DNA from: Spiroplasma endosymbiont of Panorpa germanica
GTDB lineage: Bacteria > Bacillota_I > Bacilli_A > Mycoplasmatales > Mycoplasmataceae
NCBI RefSeq assembly: GCF_964019765.1
Contig: NZ_OZ026461.1
Span: forward strand, 372,001-436,000
Direction: 5' to 3'
DNA: 64,000 bases
The notes beneath the pieces were generated by a model. That model saw only the letters and a list, made by a program, of their open reading frames with translations. It had not been told where the DNA came from and did no database searches. Shown here one piece after another: positions 43,137 to 53,739 of this stretch (position 1 is its first letter; each line of letters starts with the position of its first letter). Both the position numbers and the translations under genes were made by a program.

Positions 43137-45152
43137 ATTTATTCATTCGTTAAACAAGAAGGGGAGAACGATTGCTCCTTAGCAATTATTTCCATGCTCA
43201 TTGAGCATTATCAATTTAATAAGATTACGCTTGACTTTTTAAAGTTCAAACACAATTTAGATTCCGGTCCAAAAAGCATAAACGATATTCGCGAAATTTT
43301 AGAAAATTATGGAGTCAAAATCAGAACTTTTCAAAGTGAAGTAAAAGACTTAATTCAATCTCTGAGTTCTGGTCCGATTATTGCTTTAGTTGATAACAAG
43401 GAAAAGGAAAGACACTTTATTTTAATATATAAAATAAGCAAAGACAAATTGCTGGTTGCAGATCCTAATAACATAAAACTAGAATGAATTTCGCTAAATC
43501 AGTTTTCAAAATCTTATCTAGGCATTTTTTCAACTACAAAAAAATCATCAAAGTTTAAAATATCTAAAATAAATTTACTTGATAACTTTAAAATTATAAA
43601 GGACAACTTATTTTTCGTACTAACTATTACATTTTTTGGATTAGTTTGTGACACCTTAATAATTCTATCAAATACATTTTTGAAAAACTTTTTAGCAATT
43701 GTGGAAACCAACTTGAAAAGCGATATTTTGGTTTTCTTTTTTGGGTTTGGACTAATTTTTCTAATTTTTCTAATTTTATCCTACCTTCAAGCAATTTTAA
43801 TTAAAGCAATTTACAAGAAAGTCTGCATAAAGCAAAAATTAGAAATTACTAATAATTTTTTAGCTGTTGATTTTGAAAAATTTAAAAACATGAGTCCTTC
43901 GAGATGATATCAAATTTTTGTTGATATTCATGCAAAAAACGAAATTGTTGTTATAAAATTTTTTAAGTATTTTAATAATTTTATCATAGCCTCTATTTGC
44001 ATGGTTCTGTTAGCAAAAATTAATATTTATTTTTTCTCTTTTGTTGTAATTGAAAATTTAATAATTTTATTTATAGGTAGAATATTTTATGGATCCAAAA
44101 AAGACTTAAATTATAAAATCAAAAATTCTGAAAATACTTATCAAAATAATTTAAGAGAAATTGTTGATGGCTTTTTGGTTACAAAGACTAGGCATGAAAA
44201 AAAAGAAATCATCGATAAATTAATGAATAATTACCAAATTAATTTAAACAATAATAGTAAAATGGCATTTCTTTCAGGAAATATCGATTCTTTGGAATAC
44301 TTAATTCATAATTTTTTCTATCTGTTAGTCTTTTACTTTGCAACCTTCATGATTAATGATAATACCTTAAAAGCCAATGAGTTGATATATTTTTCAGTTC
44401 TAGCTTTGCAAATAAAAAAATTCTTCACATCGATTAATTTTTTTCTTGATGATGTCCTGAAGCTTAAAATCATAAACGAAAATATTTCTTTTATGAATAT
44501 TACTTCAAAGTCGAATAAAAAAACCAAATTTTTAGAAAATGAAATAACCGAAATAAAAGTCCAAAATTATTCTAAATTTTGAAACAGTAAACCAATTTTA
44601 AATGATTATGAAGAGATTTTCTCTGGACATAACTTTATAAAGGGTAAAAACGGTTCTGGTAAAAGCACTTTAATGCTATCGATGGCTGGAGTTATCATGG
44701 ATTTTTTTGGAGAGATTACATACAATGGTTTTTCTCATAGAAAAATAGATAGTAATAATAAAATTTTATATTTAAGCAATGATGATTACATAATGGAAAC
44801 AACTATCGAACAGTATTTTAAAAAAAATTGAAAGGTTAATCCCGATCATGCCAAATATTATGAAATAGTATTTCAAATTATCAATGATTTAGGAATTAAC
44901 CTATATAAAGTTTTAAAAAATAATGCTTCAAATCTGAGTGTTGGTCAAAAGCAAATTATTAACTTTGCCGCTATATTGTTTAGCGATTTTGATGTTTACC
45001 TTATCGATGAGTCACTTTCGAATGTTTCGTTTGATATAAAAATTAGGCTGATCGAAATAATGTTAGAAGTTCATAAAAACAAGTTAATAATTTTTTGTGA
45101 TCACGACTCAAAAATTGAAAGTAGATTTAAATTTGTAAAGGTTGTTGAGTAA
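43137..45152 (+). CDS. Peptidase C39-containing ABC exporter (bacteriocin-type)
   Basis: 671 residues. Residues 1-125 are a C39 cysteine peptidase with catalytic Cys13 (KQEGENDCS), His93 (ERHFILIY) and Asp109 (VADP); then a six-helix exporter region (~140-440) and a nucleotide-binding domain: Walker A 503-511 GKNGSGKST, signature LSVGQ at 600, Walker B Asp624-Glu625, His656. Such proteins cut double-glycine leader peptides and export the cargo. Between the upstream stop at 43119 and the catalytic cysteine there is no ATG, GTG or TTG; ATT at 43137 sits six bases after ACGGGGT and gives the normal family N terminus, so it is the probable start. Mycoplasmas have a related peptidase-transporter family (Mbov_0121 type). 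No precursor peptide gene is adjacent. Confidence 0.8.
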
Positions 45153-45508
45153 TGAAGAATTATGTTATAGTAATATCGATGTGACTAATATTGGTAATTT
45201 TGATATTAACTCTAAACTTTATAAATATTAAGGTTATTTTTAAGGCTTTAGTTTTAGAAGTTCCATCTCAAAATGATGAAAAATTACTAAATTTTACCAC
45301 TTCAGAAAGTCTAAATGAAAATGCAAAAAGTGTTTTTTATTTTAATCCAAAAGGTCAAAAAATTATTTTTAAGCAATTCGTAGAAATAGCTGATAATAAT
45401 ATTAAGGTCAAAAATGAGAATAATTATGAATTGCCTACCAAAAACTTAGGCTACATTTACCTAAGAGATGAAACATTATTAAACTATATTTTAAAAACAA
45501 TTTTTTAA
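45152..45508 (+). CDS. Small membrane-anchored partner of the C39 exporter
   Basis: 118 residues: N-terminal membrane helix (~residues 4-27, containing a TGA-coded Trp) and a ~90-residue hydrophilic domain, most likely outside. Its ATG overlaps the exporter stop (TAATG), so the two are translationally coupled. Size and layout resemble a stripped-down membrane-fusion/accessory protein, but no HlyD motif can be seen; it could also be the exported substrate or an immunity protein. ybeY follows after 25 bases. Confidence 0.6.
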
Positions 45509-45533
45509 ATGTATAATAATATAGGTGATAAAA

Positions 45534-46034
45534 ATGCACGAATTGGTATTTAATAATTTAACAGATTTTGAAATTAAAGGTTTCGAAGACTTATATAAAT
45601 CAATTTTTAAAGCCGCCGTAAAAGTGCTAAAAATAAGCGATAGTTTGTCTTTAAGCATAAATTTCATTGATGAACAAGAAGCTAAGAGAATGAATATATT
45701 TTACAGAAAAAGAGATTATGTACCAGATGTCTTGTCATTTAATGTAGATACTTCCTATAATCCTGAATATAGAAATGTCGATGAAGCTGTTGAACTTGGA
45801 GATATTTTCATTTGTCAACAAGAAGCCGAAAGAAAAGCTGTCAGGTATAATCACTTGTTAAAAGAAGAAATGGCTTTTTTGTTTGTGCATGGTTTCTTGC
45901 ATTTGTTTGGTTTAGACCACGAAAAAAGTGCCGAAGAAGAGAAAAGGATGTTTGATTATCAAGACGAGATTTTAAGGGAAGTTGACTTAGAATACAAAAT
46001 AACTTTTGATGAATTGGACTATTTAAGAGGGTAA
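45534..46034 (+). CDS. ybeY: Endoribonuclease YbeY
   Basis: 166 residues from ATG 45534 (AGGTG upstream; GTG 45525 is an in-frame alternative). The metal-binding HGxLHLxGxDH motif is present as HGFLHLFGLDH (residues ~121-131), with PDVLSF before it. YbeY matures 16S rRNA ends and takes part in ribosome quality control. First gene of the conserved run ybeY-dgkA-cdd-(insert)-era-recO. Confidence 0.94.
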   Translation: MHELVFNNLTDFEIKGFEDLYKSIFKAAVKVLKISDSLSLSINFIDEQEAKRMNIFYRKRDYVPDVLSFNVDTSYNPEYRNVDEAVELGDIFICQQEAERKAVRYNHLLKEEMAFLFVHGFLHLFGLDHEKSAEEEKRMFDYQDEILREVDLEYKITFDELDYLRG

Positions 46035-46038
46035 TTTA

Positions 46039-46446
46039 ATGAAAAATAAAAAAAATAGCAAAAAAGCTAATGCAGGAACGGTTATGCGAAATAAATTCGC
46101 AAATGCCGCAAGGGGAATAAAGGTAGTTTTAAAAGAAGAATCTACCCTGATATTCTATCTTATTTCTATTATTATTGTTGTGGGTTTATCGATTTGATTA
46201 AAAATTAATACTGTTGAATGGTCGATTTTAGTATTAACTATTGGTGTAGTTTTAGGTTTTGAATTTGTTAATACCTCAATTGAGAACTTGGTTGATTTAT
46301 TATCTTTTGAATACAATATTAAGGCCAAAAAAATTAAAGATATTGGAGCAGCAGCAAGTATTATCAATGCCATCATTTCTTTTGCAATCGGTTTTTTAAT
46401 ACTATTACCTCCATTTATAGAACAGATAAATAAATATTTATCTTAG
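46039..46446 (+). CDS. dgkA: Diacylglycerol/undecaprenol kinase family membrane protein
   Basis: 135 residues: a basic N-terminal helix (FANAARGIKVVLKEE), then three membrane segments, with the family signature FEFVNTSIENLVDLL followed by KAKKIKDIGAAASIINAI (usual form E..NTAIE...D..KD.aAgAVL). Gram-positive members phosphorylate undecaprenol; in wall-less bacteria a role with lipid or glycolipid carriers is more likely. It starts 4 bases after ybeY and cdd begins 9 bases after it, the standard Firmicutes order. One TGA encodes Trp. Confidence 0.87.
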
Positions 46447-46455
46447 AGGAAAAAA

Positions 46456-46857
46456 ATGACTAGAGAACTTACTTTTACAAAATTAAAAAATTTATTAAAA
46501 TTTTCATACGTGCCATACTCAAAATTTCCAGTTAGTTGTATTGTAACAATGAAAAATGGAGAAGAAATCGCCGGTGTTAATGTAGAAAATGCATCGTTTC
46601 CTGCAGGAATTTGTGCTGAAAGATCTGCTTTACCACAAGTGTTTGCTTTGGGTTTTAAAAAAGAGGATATTGTTTCAATTTCAATAATGACATCTTCAAA
46701 GGGTTTTGGCTCTCCATGTGGAATTTGTCGACAATTTATTTCAGAAATGGTTGATGATAGTGTTAAAATTGAAATTTTTAATATTAATAAACATTTAGGA
46801 GATTATGTAATTGGTGATTTCCTACCATTCAAATTTTCTTCAGAAGAATTAAAATAG
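46456..46857 (+). CDS. cdd: Cytidine deaminase
   Basis: 133 residues. Zinc site and catalytic Glu in GICAERSAL (Cys-Ala-Glu) and PCGICRQ; FPVSCIV and GVNVENASFPAG bind the nucleoside. It converts (deoxy)cytidine to (deoxy)uridine in pyrimidine salvage, important in organisms without de novo synthesis. AGAGGAAAAAA precedes ATG. In Bacillus the next gene would be era; here two membrane protein genes intervene. Confidence 0.95.
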   Translation: MTRELTFTKLKNLLKFSYVPYSKFPVSCIVTMKNGEEIAGVNVENASFPAGICAERSALPQVFALGFKKEDIVSISIMTSSKGFGSPCGICRQFISEMVDDSVKIEIFNINKHLGDYVIGDFLPFKFSSEELK

Positions 46858-46873
46858 AAAAGGGAGGCCTTGA

Positions 46874-47551
46874 ATGGGATTTACAAGTCAAACAGTCATA
46901 ACTGATCTACTATCTTTGATAGGTTTTCTAATGCTACTTTTGGGTCCGTTATTTTATTCGATCAATTATAAAAAATTTTACAGTCGTCATCTTTTTTTAA
47001 GAGAGGACGGAAAGAAAATTTTTGAAAGATTAAAATATGATTTGAGAATAAATGAGATGAAAGATGTGAATAAAAATAAACTGTTTAAGGATTTAGATTA
47101 TGCACTTACAATATTTAAAAACTCTATGGAATATAATAAGAGGGATTTAATTCATTATTTCAACGAGAGAAAAGCTATTCAGGTTCTTAGCAAAACTACA
47201 TCTAAAAAATCTTGGCTGTCTTTCTCTGTTTGGTTAGTTTTTTTTCTAACTTGCTTTGCATCTTCTCAGTTAGATGTTATAAGCTTTATTTTCAACGGTT
47301 TAAATAGAGATTCATCAAATAATGGATATAGTTCAATTGTTTTTCTATTTGTTCTTTCCGTTATATTTAATTTGGTTATTTTAATAGTAAAATATTTTTC
47401 ATTCAAAAAAGTAATTAATAAAAAAATAACTAAAATAAATTTATTGAAAAGCGAAAAAATTAATAATAACTTTAAATATGTGTTTGCTGGAGATGCTTTT
47501 TGCTTTTTAGCAGCTTTATTTTTTATATTTTTGAATTCTTTTTTTAACTAA
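46874..47551 (+). CDS. Four-helix membrane protein inserted between cdd and era (1)
   Basis: 225 residues. One membrane helix near the start (~9-31), a ~85-residue charged cytoplasmic segment, then three further helices (~117-135, ~155-175, ~203-224). No TGA codon is used, unlike the next gene, and Trp is rare. GGGAGGCC is a strong ribosome site before ATG 46874. No family recognised. It is 15 bases before a second membrane protein with which it probably forms a pair. Confidence 0.65.
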   Translation: MGFTSQTVITDLLSLIGFLMLLLGPLFYSINYKKFYSRHLFLREDGKKIFERLKYDLRINEMKDVNKNKLFKDLDYALTIFKNSMEYNKRDLIHYFNERKAIQVLSKTTSKKSWLSFSVWLVFFLTCFASSQLDVISFIFNGLNRDSSNNGYSSIVFLFVLSVIFNLVILIVKYFSFKKVINKKITKINLLKSEKINNNFKYVFAGDAFCFLAALFFIFLNSFFN

Positions 47552-47566
47552 TGAGGGGGTGACGGG

Positions 47567-48715
47567 ATGAAAGTTTCTAATAAAAAATACAAAAATTTTT
47601 CAATAGTATTTAGTCCTGTTGGTCAGTTATTTACTAAAAAGTTTTTAAAAAATAAAAATGTTAAGATTCAATCAGAGGGTGACTTTGTTAGTAGAGTCCA
47701 AATATGCACTACTATTTTTTATTCACTTATTATAACCTCGCTATTAATAATGTTGCTGAGTTATTTTAAGGTATCAATAGCACTTGAATTAAGCAAAGTT
47801 GAACAGTTAACCGAAAGGCAAATATTTCTCTTAAAAGACCAGAAAAAATTAATTGATTTTTCAATTCTTTTGATTGGTTTGAATATTATTTTCCTAACGA
47901 CAATGTTGATTTTTTTTACAAATATTTCTTTGGGAAATTCCATAAGGTACCTAACCTATATTTTTAATATAATTTTCATAGCGCAATTATTGTTTTTCTG
48001 TAACTTCGTTTTTGTCTTAGACATTTTTGGTTTATTTTCTAAAACAAGTTCAATTGACATTTGACTAAAGTTTATAACAAAGTGATGACTTTGAATTGTT
48101 GTTGTTTCTTTGTGTTTAACAACATTTGGGGTCCACACTAAATTATTTGTATTCATAAACTTGATAAATAGAGAATGAACTAGAATTAAAATGATTAGGA
48201 AAAATAGTAATCGTGAAAATTCATTTATTTTTAAATTTTGGGTTCATCCAAATGAAAATAGAGCAAGAAAACTTATGATTGTCGCTGGTGCATTATCAAT
48301 GTCATTTGCTTCAATAATTCACTTCGCTTCACTTGTTTTTCAAAATATAGACCTTGATTTTATGAAATATTTCTCACTATTTTTTGGTTGCATTATTATT
48401 TTAATTGCTTTTATAATTCCATATAATAAATTCTCGGTGTATTACTTTGGAGCTGCGTTTTTAATTTACTCAGGGATAACTATTTATGCATTAGTTATGA
48501 TACAAAATACTGCATTTTTACCAGGTCAATGAATTATTTATATTTATTTTTTCTGCATAATTGTTTGATCTATAATTCTGTCTTCGAACATAAATATATT
48601 CATATCAATTTTGAATAAAATAAATGTATACGCTATAGTTGTTAATCAATTTGATGGGGTTGAACAATTCAAAGAAACTGTGGATACAATATATAAAGAG
48701 TCGCATGGCAAATAA
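47567..48715 (+). CDS. Eight-helix membrane protein inserted between cdd and era (2)
   Basis: 382 residues with about eight membrane segments spread through the sequence, small loops, and Lys/Arg-rich connectors on one side. The region around residues 166-206 contains six TGA-coded Trp, including WW in a helix, so the gene looks broken under the standard code but is open under the mycoplasma code. GAGGGGGTGACGGG precedes ATG. No transporter motif recognised. era follows 26 bases after the stop. Confidence 0.65.
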
Positions 48716-48741
48716 AGTTATATTTAGAAGGGTACTTTAAA

Positions 48742-49647
48742 ATGAAAAAAATAAAATCTGGTTTTGTCTCTATAGTTGGGAGACCCAATGTAGGTAAATC
48801 TACGCTACTAAACACCTTACTTAATAGGAAAATTTCAATTGTAACTAATAAAGCTCAAACAACCAGAAATAACATAACTGGGATTCTTAATTTACAGTCT
48901 GAATATCAGATTGTTTTTGTCGACACTCCTGGTGTTCACGACCACAAACATGAGTTGGGAAAATTTATGAACAAATCCGCAATGTATGCAACTAAGTCAG
49001 CAGATGTAATTTTATTTCTCGCCCCAGCAGATGAGTTTATTGGTGATAATGACAACTTCATTTTGAGAGCCTTAACGCAAAGGGAAGCTCCTGTGTTTTT
49101 GGTCATAACTAAAAGTGACTTAGTTAACAAAGAAAAATTAGCTCAAAAATTAGAGGAATGAAAAAACTTTGATTTTAAATTTGAGGATGTCATTGTTATT
49201 TCATCATCAGAAAATATGAATCTTGATTTACTAAAAAACAAAATAGTAGATCATCTTCCAGAAACTGGAATTGAATATTTCCCAAGTGACATGTTCACAG
49301 ATCAACCCGAAAGATTTATTGTTAGAGAAACTGTCAGAGAAGAAATTTTAATACAAACCGAGGAGGAAATACCTCATAGTGTTGCAATTTTAGTTGAAAA
49401 ATTTCATGAAAAAAGTTGAATAATTAAAATAATGGCTACTATCATTGTAGAAAGAGATAGTCAAAAAGGAATTATTATTGGTAAGGGTGGAGCTAAAATA
49501 AAGTCTATTGGAACTGCGGCCAGATTGAAACTAAGATCGCTTTTTGGAAAAGACTTTCATCTCGAACTTTTTGTTAAAGTTGAGAAAAAATGAAGAAGCT
49601 CACCAAGTTTAATCAAGAAATTAGGTTATGACAAGGATACTTATTAA
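48742..49647 (+). CDS. era: GTPase Era
   Basis: 301 residues. G domain with GRPNVGKSTL, QTTRN, DTPGVHDHK, TKSD; C-terminal KH domain carrying IIGKGGAKIKSIGTAAR that binds the 3' end of 16S rRNA. Era guides 30S assembly. Three TGA codons encode Trp. The stop TAA overlaps the recO start ATG by one base (TAATG). Confidence 0.96.
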
Positions 49648-50417
49648 TGGCAGCTATTAGTGTTGAAGGAATAGTTCTCAAAAGCTATGAATTTAATGAC
49701 TTTGATAAGGTTGTCAGCATTTTTACAAAAGAATTTGGTAGATTACAGATGAAAGCTTTTGGGGTAAATAAAATGACCTCAAAAAATAGATTTAGCATTC
49801 AAACTTTTTCGCACAGTAACTTTCAAATATTCAAAACAAATAATCCAGATAAAATGAGTAAGTTAAAGACGGGAGAATTAGTCGACTTAAATATAAATTT
49901 ATCTAAAAATTATCAGAATTACCTATATGCAAGCGCTTGTGCGGAAATTATTGAATTATCGTTTGATAATTACATAAAGAACGTCCAAGCCTTTGAAATG
50001 CTAAGAGAAGTTATATTTAAATTTAGTGAAAATGTTAAAGCAACATGACTATTTGCCTTATTTTTATTCTATTCTCTTGATTGATTTGGAGTGAAATGGA
50101 ATCTTAAAAAATGTATAAATTGCCATAATAGCAGTATAAAATATATAAATTTTGACTGTGAAAATTTTGGATTTTTATGCCCTAAATGTAATGATCCAGA
50201 AAAATATCAGGTGGGAGATTCGTTTATAAATTTACTAGCTAAACTGGATATTAATAATTTTATGAAGATAAAAGAAGAAAATGATTTTCTAATTAGGGAC
50301 ATAATTTTACTGATAAATATATTAATTGAATATTTACTTAATTCCTTAGGGCTATTTTCAGTTTCTCTTGAGATTATAAAAAAACAAAAAGTTTTTCAAA
50401 ATGCTTTGTTTTTATAA
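49647..50417 (+). CDS. recO: DNA repair protein RecO
   Basis: 256 residues. N-terminal OB fold (SVEGIVLKSYEFNDFDKVVSIFTKEFG), helical middle, and a zinc-binding segment with CINCHN...CPKC (residues ~152-178). RecO helps RecA replace SSB and anneals single strands. Position after era is the standard Firmicutes order. Two TGA codons encode Trp. Confidence 0.92.
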
Positions 50418-50513
50418 TAAACTTATAAAGTGTTGACAAATTAATCTTAAAATTAGAAAATAAGTTAATGTTTATTTAATAAATTAAGAAAAATCAGCAA
50501 AAAGGAGATATTT

Positions 50514-51878
50514 ATGAAAAATATGGAAACTTTGATAAACCATATAAAAACTCAAGGTTTTATCTTCCAAGGGTCTGAAATTTATGGTGGATTAGCAAAT
50601 AGTTGAGATTATGGTCCTCTTGGTTCAGAATTAAAACACAAGCTAAAAGATCTTTGGTGAAGTTATTTTATTAGAAATAATCATCTAAATGTCGGTCTAG
50701 ACAGCTCGATTTTAATGAATACTCAAGTTTGAAAGAATTCTGGTCATTTAGGCAATTTCAACGATCCGCTTATTGATTGTAAAAAATGTAATTCAAGATT
50801 TAGAGCAGATAAATTAATTGAAGACAAGTTTCCTGAAATAAACGCAGGGAACATGAGTAACCCAGAAATTGAAGATTACATTGTTAAGAATAAAATTTTA
50901 TGCCCCAAATGTGGAGGTCTTGATTACACCAAAATTAGAAATTTTGAACTGATGTTTAAAACTAGTCAAGGAGTTATTAATGATGAAAATAGCATTGTTT
51001 ATCTTAGACCAGAGACTGCACAAGGGATTTTTATAAACTTCAAAAACGTGCAAAGAACTACAAGAAAAAAACTTCCTTTCGGAATAGGTCAAATCGGTAA
51101 GTCTTTTAGAAATGAAATCACCCCAGGAAACTTCATTTTTAGAACTAGAGAGTTTGAACAAATGGAGCTGGAGTTCTTCTTTAATCCAAATGATGGCATT
51201 AATTGGTTTGAATATTGGATAAATCAAGTAGAGAAATTCTTAACTGAAGTTCTAGGTATTTCTAAAAATAATTATTTTAAAAGAGCGCACTCCAAAGAAG
51301 AGTTAGCTCATTATTCTGATGCAACAACAGACTTTGAATATAATTTTTTATTTGGTCGAGGAGAATTATGAGGAGTAGCTCATCGAGGTAACTTTGATTT
51401 AAGCGCCCACCAAAAAGGTAGTGGTGAAGATTTAAGTTATACAGATTCAATTACAAATGAGAAAATAGTTCCCCATGTTATTGAACCAAGTGTTGGTTTG
51501 GAAAGACTCATTTTGGCGATATTAACAGAAAGTTATGTTGAAGAAGAAGTTGAAAATGGAACGAGAGTTGTCTTAAAACTGCCAAAAAAAATTGCTCCAT
51601 ATCAAGTAGCTGTATTACCACTACAAAAACAACAAAATGCCGCAGCAAAAGAATTGTTTAATGATTTGATCAAGGAATTTGACGTCACATATGATGAAAG
51701 TGGAAATATTGGTAAAAGATATCGTCGTCAAGATGCAATTGGCACTCCCATATGCATCACATATGATTTTGATAGTGAAAACGATGAAAGTGTTACAGTA
51801 AGAAATAGAGATACTATGTTGCAAGAAAGAATATTAATTTCTAAATTAAAAGATTATATTAAAAATGATTTAATTTAA
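50514..51878 (+). CDS. glyS: Glycyl-tRNA synthetase (single-chain class II)
   Basis: 454 residues, alpha2 type as in other mollicutes and eukaryotes. Motif 1 (LIDCKKC and zinc-knuckle CxxC pairs), motif 2 ([24 protein letters not shown]) and motif 3 ([14 protein letters not shown]) are visible, with the C-terminal anticodon-binding domain (~365-454: [11 protein letters not shown]). ATG 50514 has AAAGGAG upstream. TTGACA at 50433-50438 may be the -35 box of its promoter, but the -10 is weak. No T-box leader is visible. Four TGA codons encode Trp. Confidence 0.95.
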
Positions 51879-51896
51879 GCGGGGAGGGGGTTCTTA

Positions 51897-53738
51897 ATGT
51901 CAGGTAAAATTTCCCAAGAATTAATTAATAAAGTTATTGAAGAAGCTAACATTGTTGAATGAATCTCATCTTATATTAAAATTCAAAAAAAGGGACAAAA
52001 TTATCAGACGATTTGTCCCTTCCATAAAGATAACAATCCCTCGTTAGTTATTAGTCCGGCAAAAAGATTCTATAAGTGTTTTTCTTGTAATGAATCAGGT
52101 AATGTAATTAACTTTGTAAAAAATTATGAGAACATAAGTTTTATTGAAGCTTTTAGGAAAGTCGCTTCCAAAACCGGTGTCGACATAAAATTCCTAAAAA
52201 GTTATAATTCAAAGCCAAAGTATAATACCCAAGAATTAAGACTTTTTGAAATAAATTCTCAGGCTTGCAAATTTTTCACAGCGGTATTAAATAATAAAGT
52301 TGGTATTGAGCCAAAGAAATATTTAAATAGTCGTAAGATTACAGAAAAACAAATCTCCAATTGAGAAATAGGGTTTGCTTTTAAAAATAGTGGTCTTAAA
52401 GATCACTTGGTTCAATGTGGCTTTGAAATCGGAGAAATTATTGATTCAGGATTACTCAGGTTTATTGAAAATGATATTAAAGATGTTTTTGTAAATAGGA
52501 TAACATTTCCCATTAAAAATGAAGATAATTATATTATTGGTTTCTCTGGGAGGATTTTTAATAAAAACGAATCACCAAAGTACCTAAATACTTCTGAGAC
52601 GAAAATTTTTAAGAAATCGGAATTAGCTTTTAACTTTAATAATGCAAAGTTCGAAATTAAAAGAAGTAATGAAATAATTATACTTGAAGGCTTTATGGAT
52701 GTAATTAGTTTAGCTGAAGCTGGTATTAAAAATTGTGTCGCCATTATGGGAACTTCTCTAAGCGATTACCAAATAGAGTTATTTAAAAAAGTTACAAAAA
52801 ATTATGTATTATTTTTAGACGGTGATGAACCAGGAGTGAGGGCTGCTCTCAAAGCAGCAAACAAACTTCTTGATTTAGATTTAGGAGTTAAAATAATTTT
52901 TAATGAGAGTCAAATGGATCCAGACGAAATGATTAATAAATACGGTGTAAAAAAAATTAAACAACTTATTGAAAAGGCACAACATCCAATTGATTTTGTT
53001 ATTAATTATTTTTCAAATAAATTAGACTTAAATAACCAAATAGAGTTAGAAAAATTTATCTCTGAGATAAAAAGTGTGTTCATTCATTTAAAAGGAGATA
53101 TTTTTAAATCTAAGACAATTAATAAGATAAGCAATATCTTGAATGTTGACGAGAATATTATTTCAAGGAATTTTAATTTTAAAAATAATTACGAAAATAA
53201 AAACCCGGATTTTATAACAGAACAAGTATCAAGAGATTGTTATGATCGTAAAACCTTTCCTGATGAAATGAAAACGCTAAAAAGTTATAAATACGCTGAA
53301 GAAAGTTTAATTATTTATTTAATAAATAGTAAAGATAAAATGGATTATTTAGAAGATAATGTAAATTTGGTAAATGGATCTAATAATAAAAAACTAATCA
53401 ATATGATTATTGATATGTATAGAAAAAATAATTTAGAAGTTGGCCAACCTAACCAAATTAGAGAAAAACTTGGTCAAGGAAACGCAAAGCTTTTGGACCA
53501 TTTTGATAAGATTTTAGATGAAACTAATTATGTATTTCTTAAAAATGTTCTTAAAAATCACAGTTTAGAAGATTCTATTTCGCTGCTTGAAACCAAAAAA
53601 ATTGAAGACAATAATAAAAGCTATCTAAAAAAAATGCATGCAACAAATGATTATTCATTAAAAGAAAATTACAATAAAATAATTGAAAAGAACTATGTAG
53701 AAGTTATCAAACTTAGAAAGAAAAGAGAGAAAAAATAA
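51897..53738 (+). CDS. dnaG: DNA primase DnaG
   Basis: 613 residues. N-terminal zinc ribbon (Cys40, His43, Cys61, Cys64), RNA-polymerase/TOPRIM core with [13 protein letters not shown] and LFLDGDEPG, and a C-terminal helicase-binding region (~430-613). It makes primers for Okazaki fragments. ATG follows GGGGAGGGGG. The order glyS-dnaG-sigA is the old macromolecular-synthesis operon arrangement. Two TGA-coded Trp occur in the first 165 residues, so the conventional frame would miss the zinc domain. Confidence 0.95.
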
Positions 53739-53739
53739 A

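Noticed and set aside
50418-50513. Possible T-box leader before glyS
   Set aside because: The ~96-base spacer has no T-box sequence, no specifier stem and no terminator hairpin; only a possible -35 TTGACA and the ribosome site are seen.
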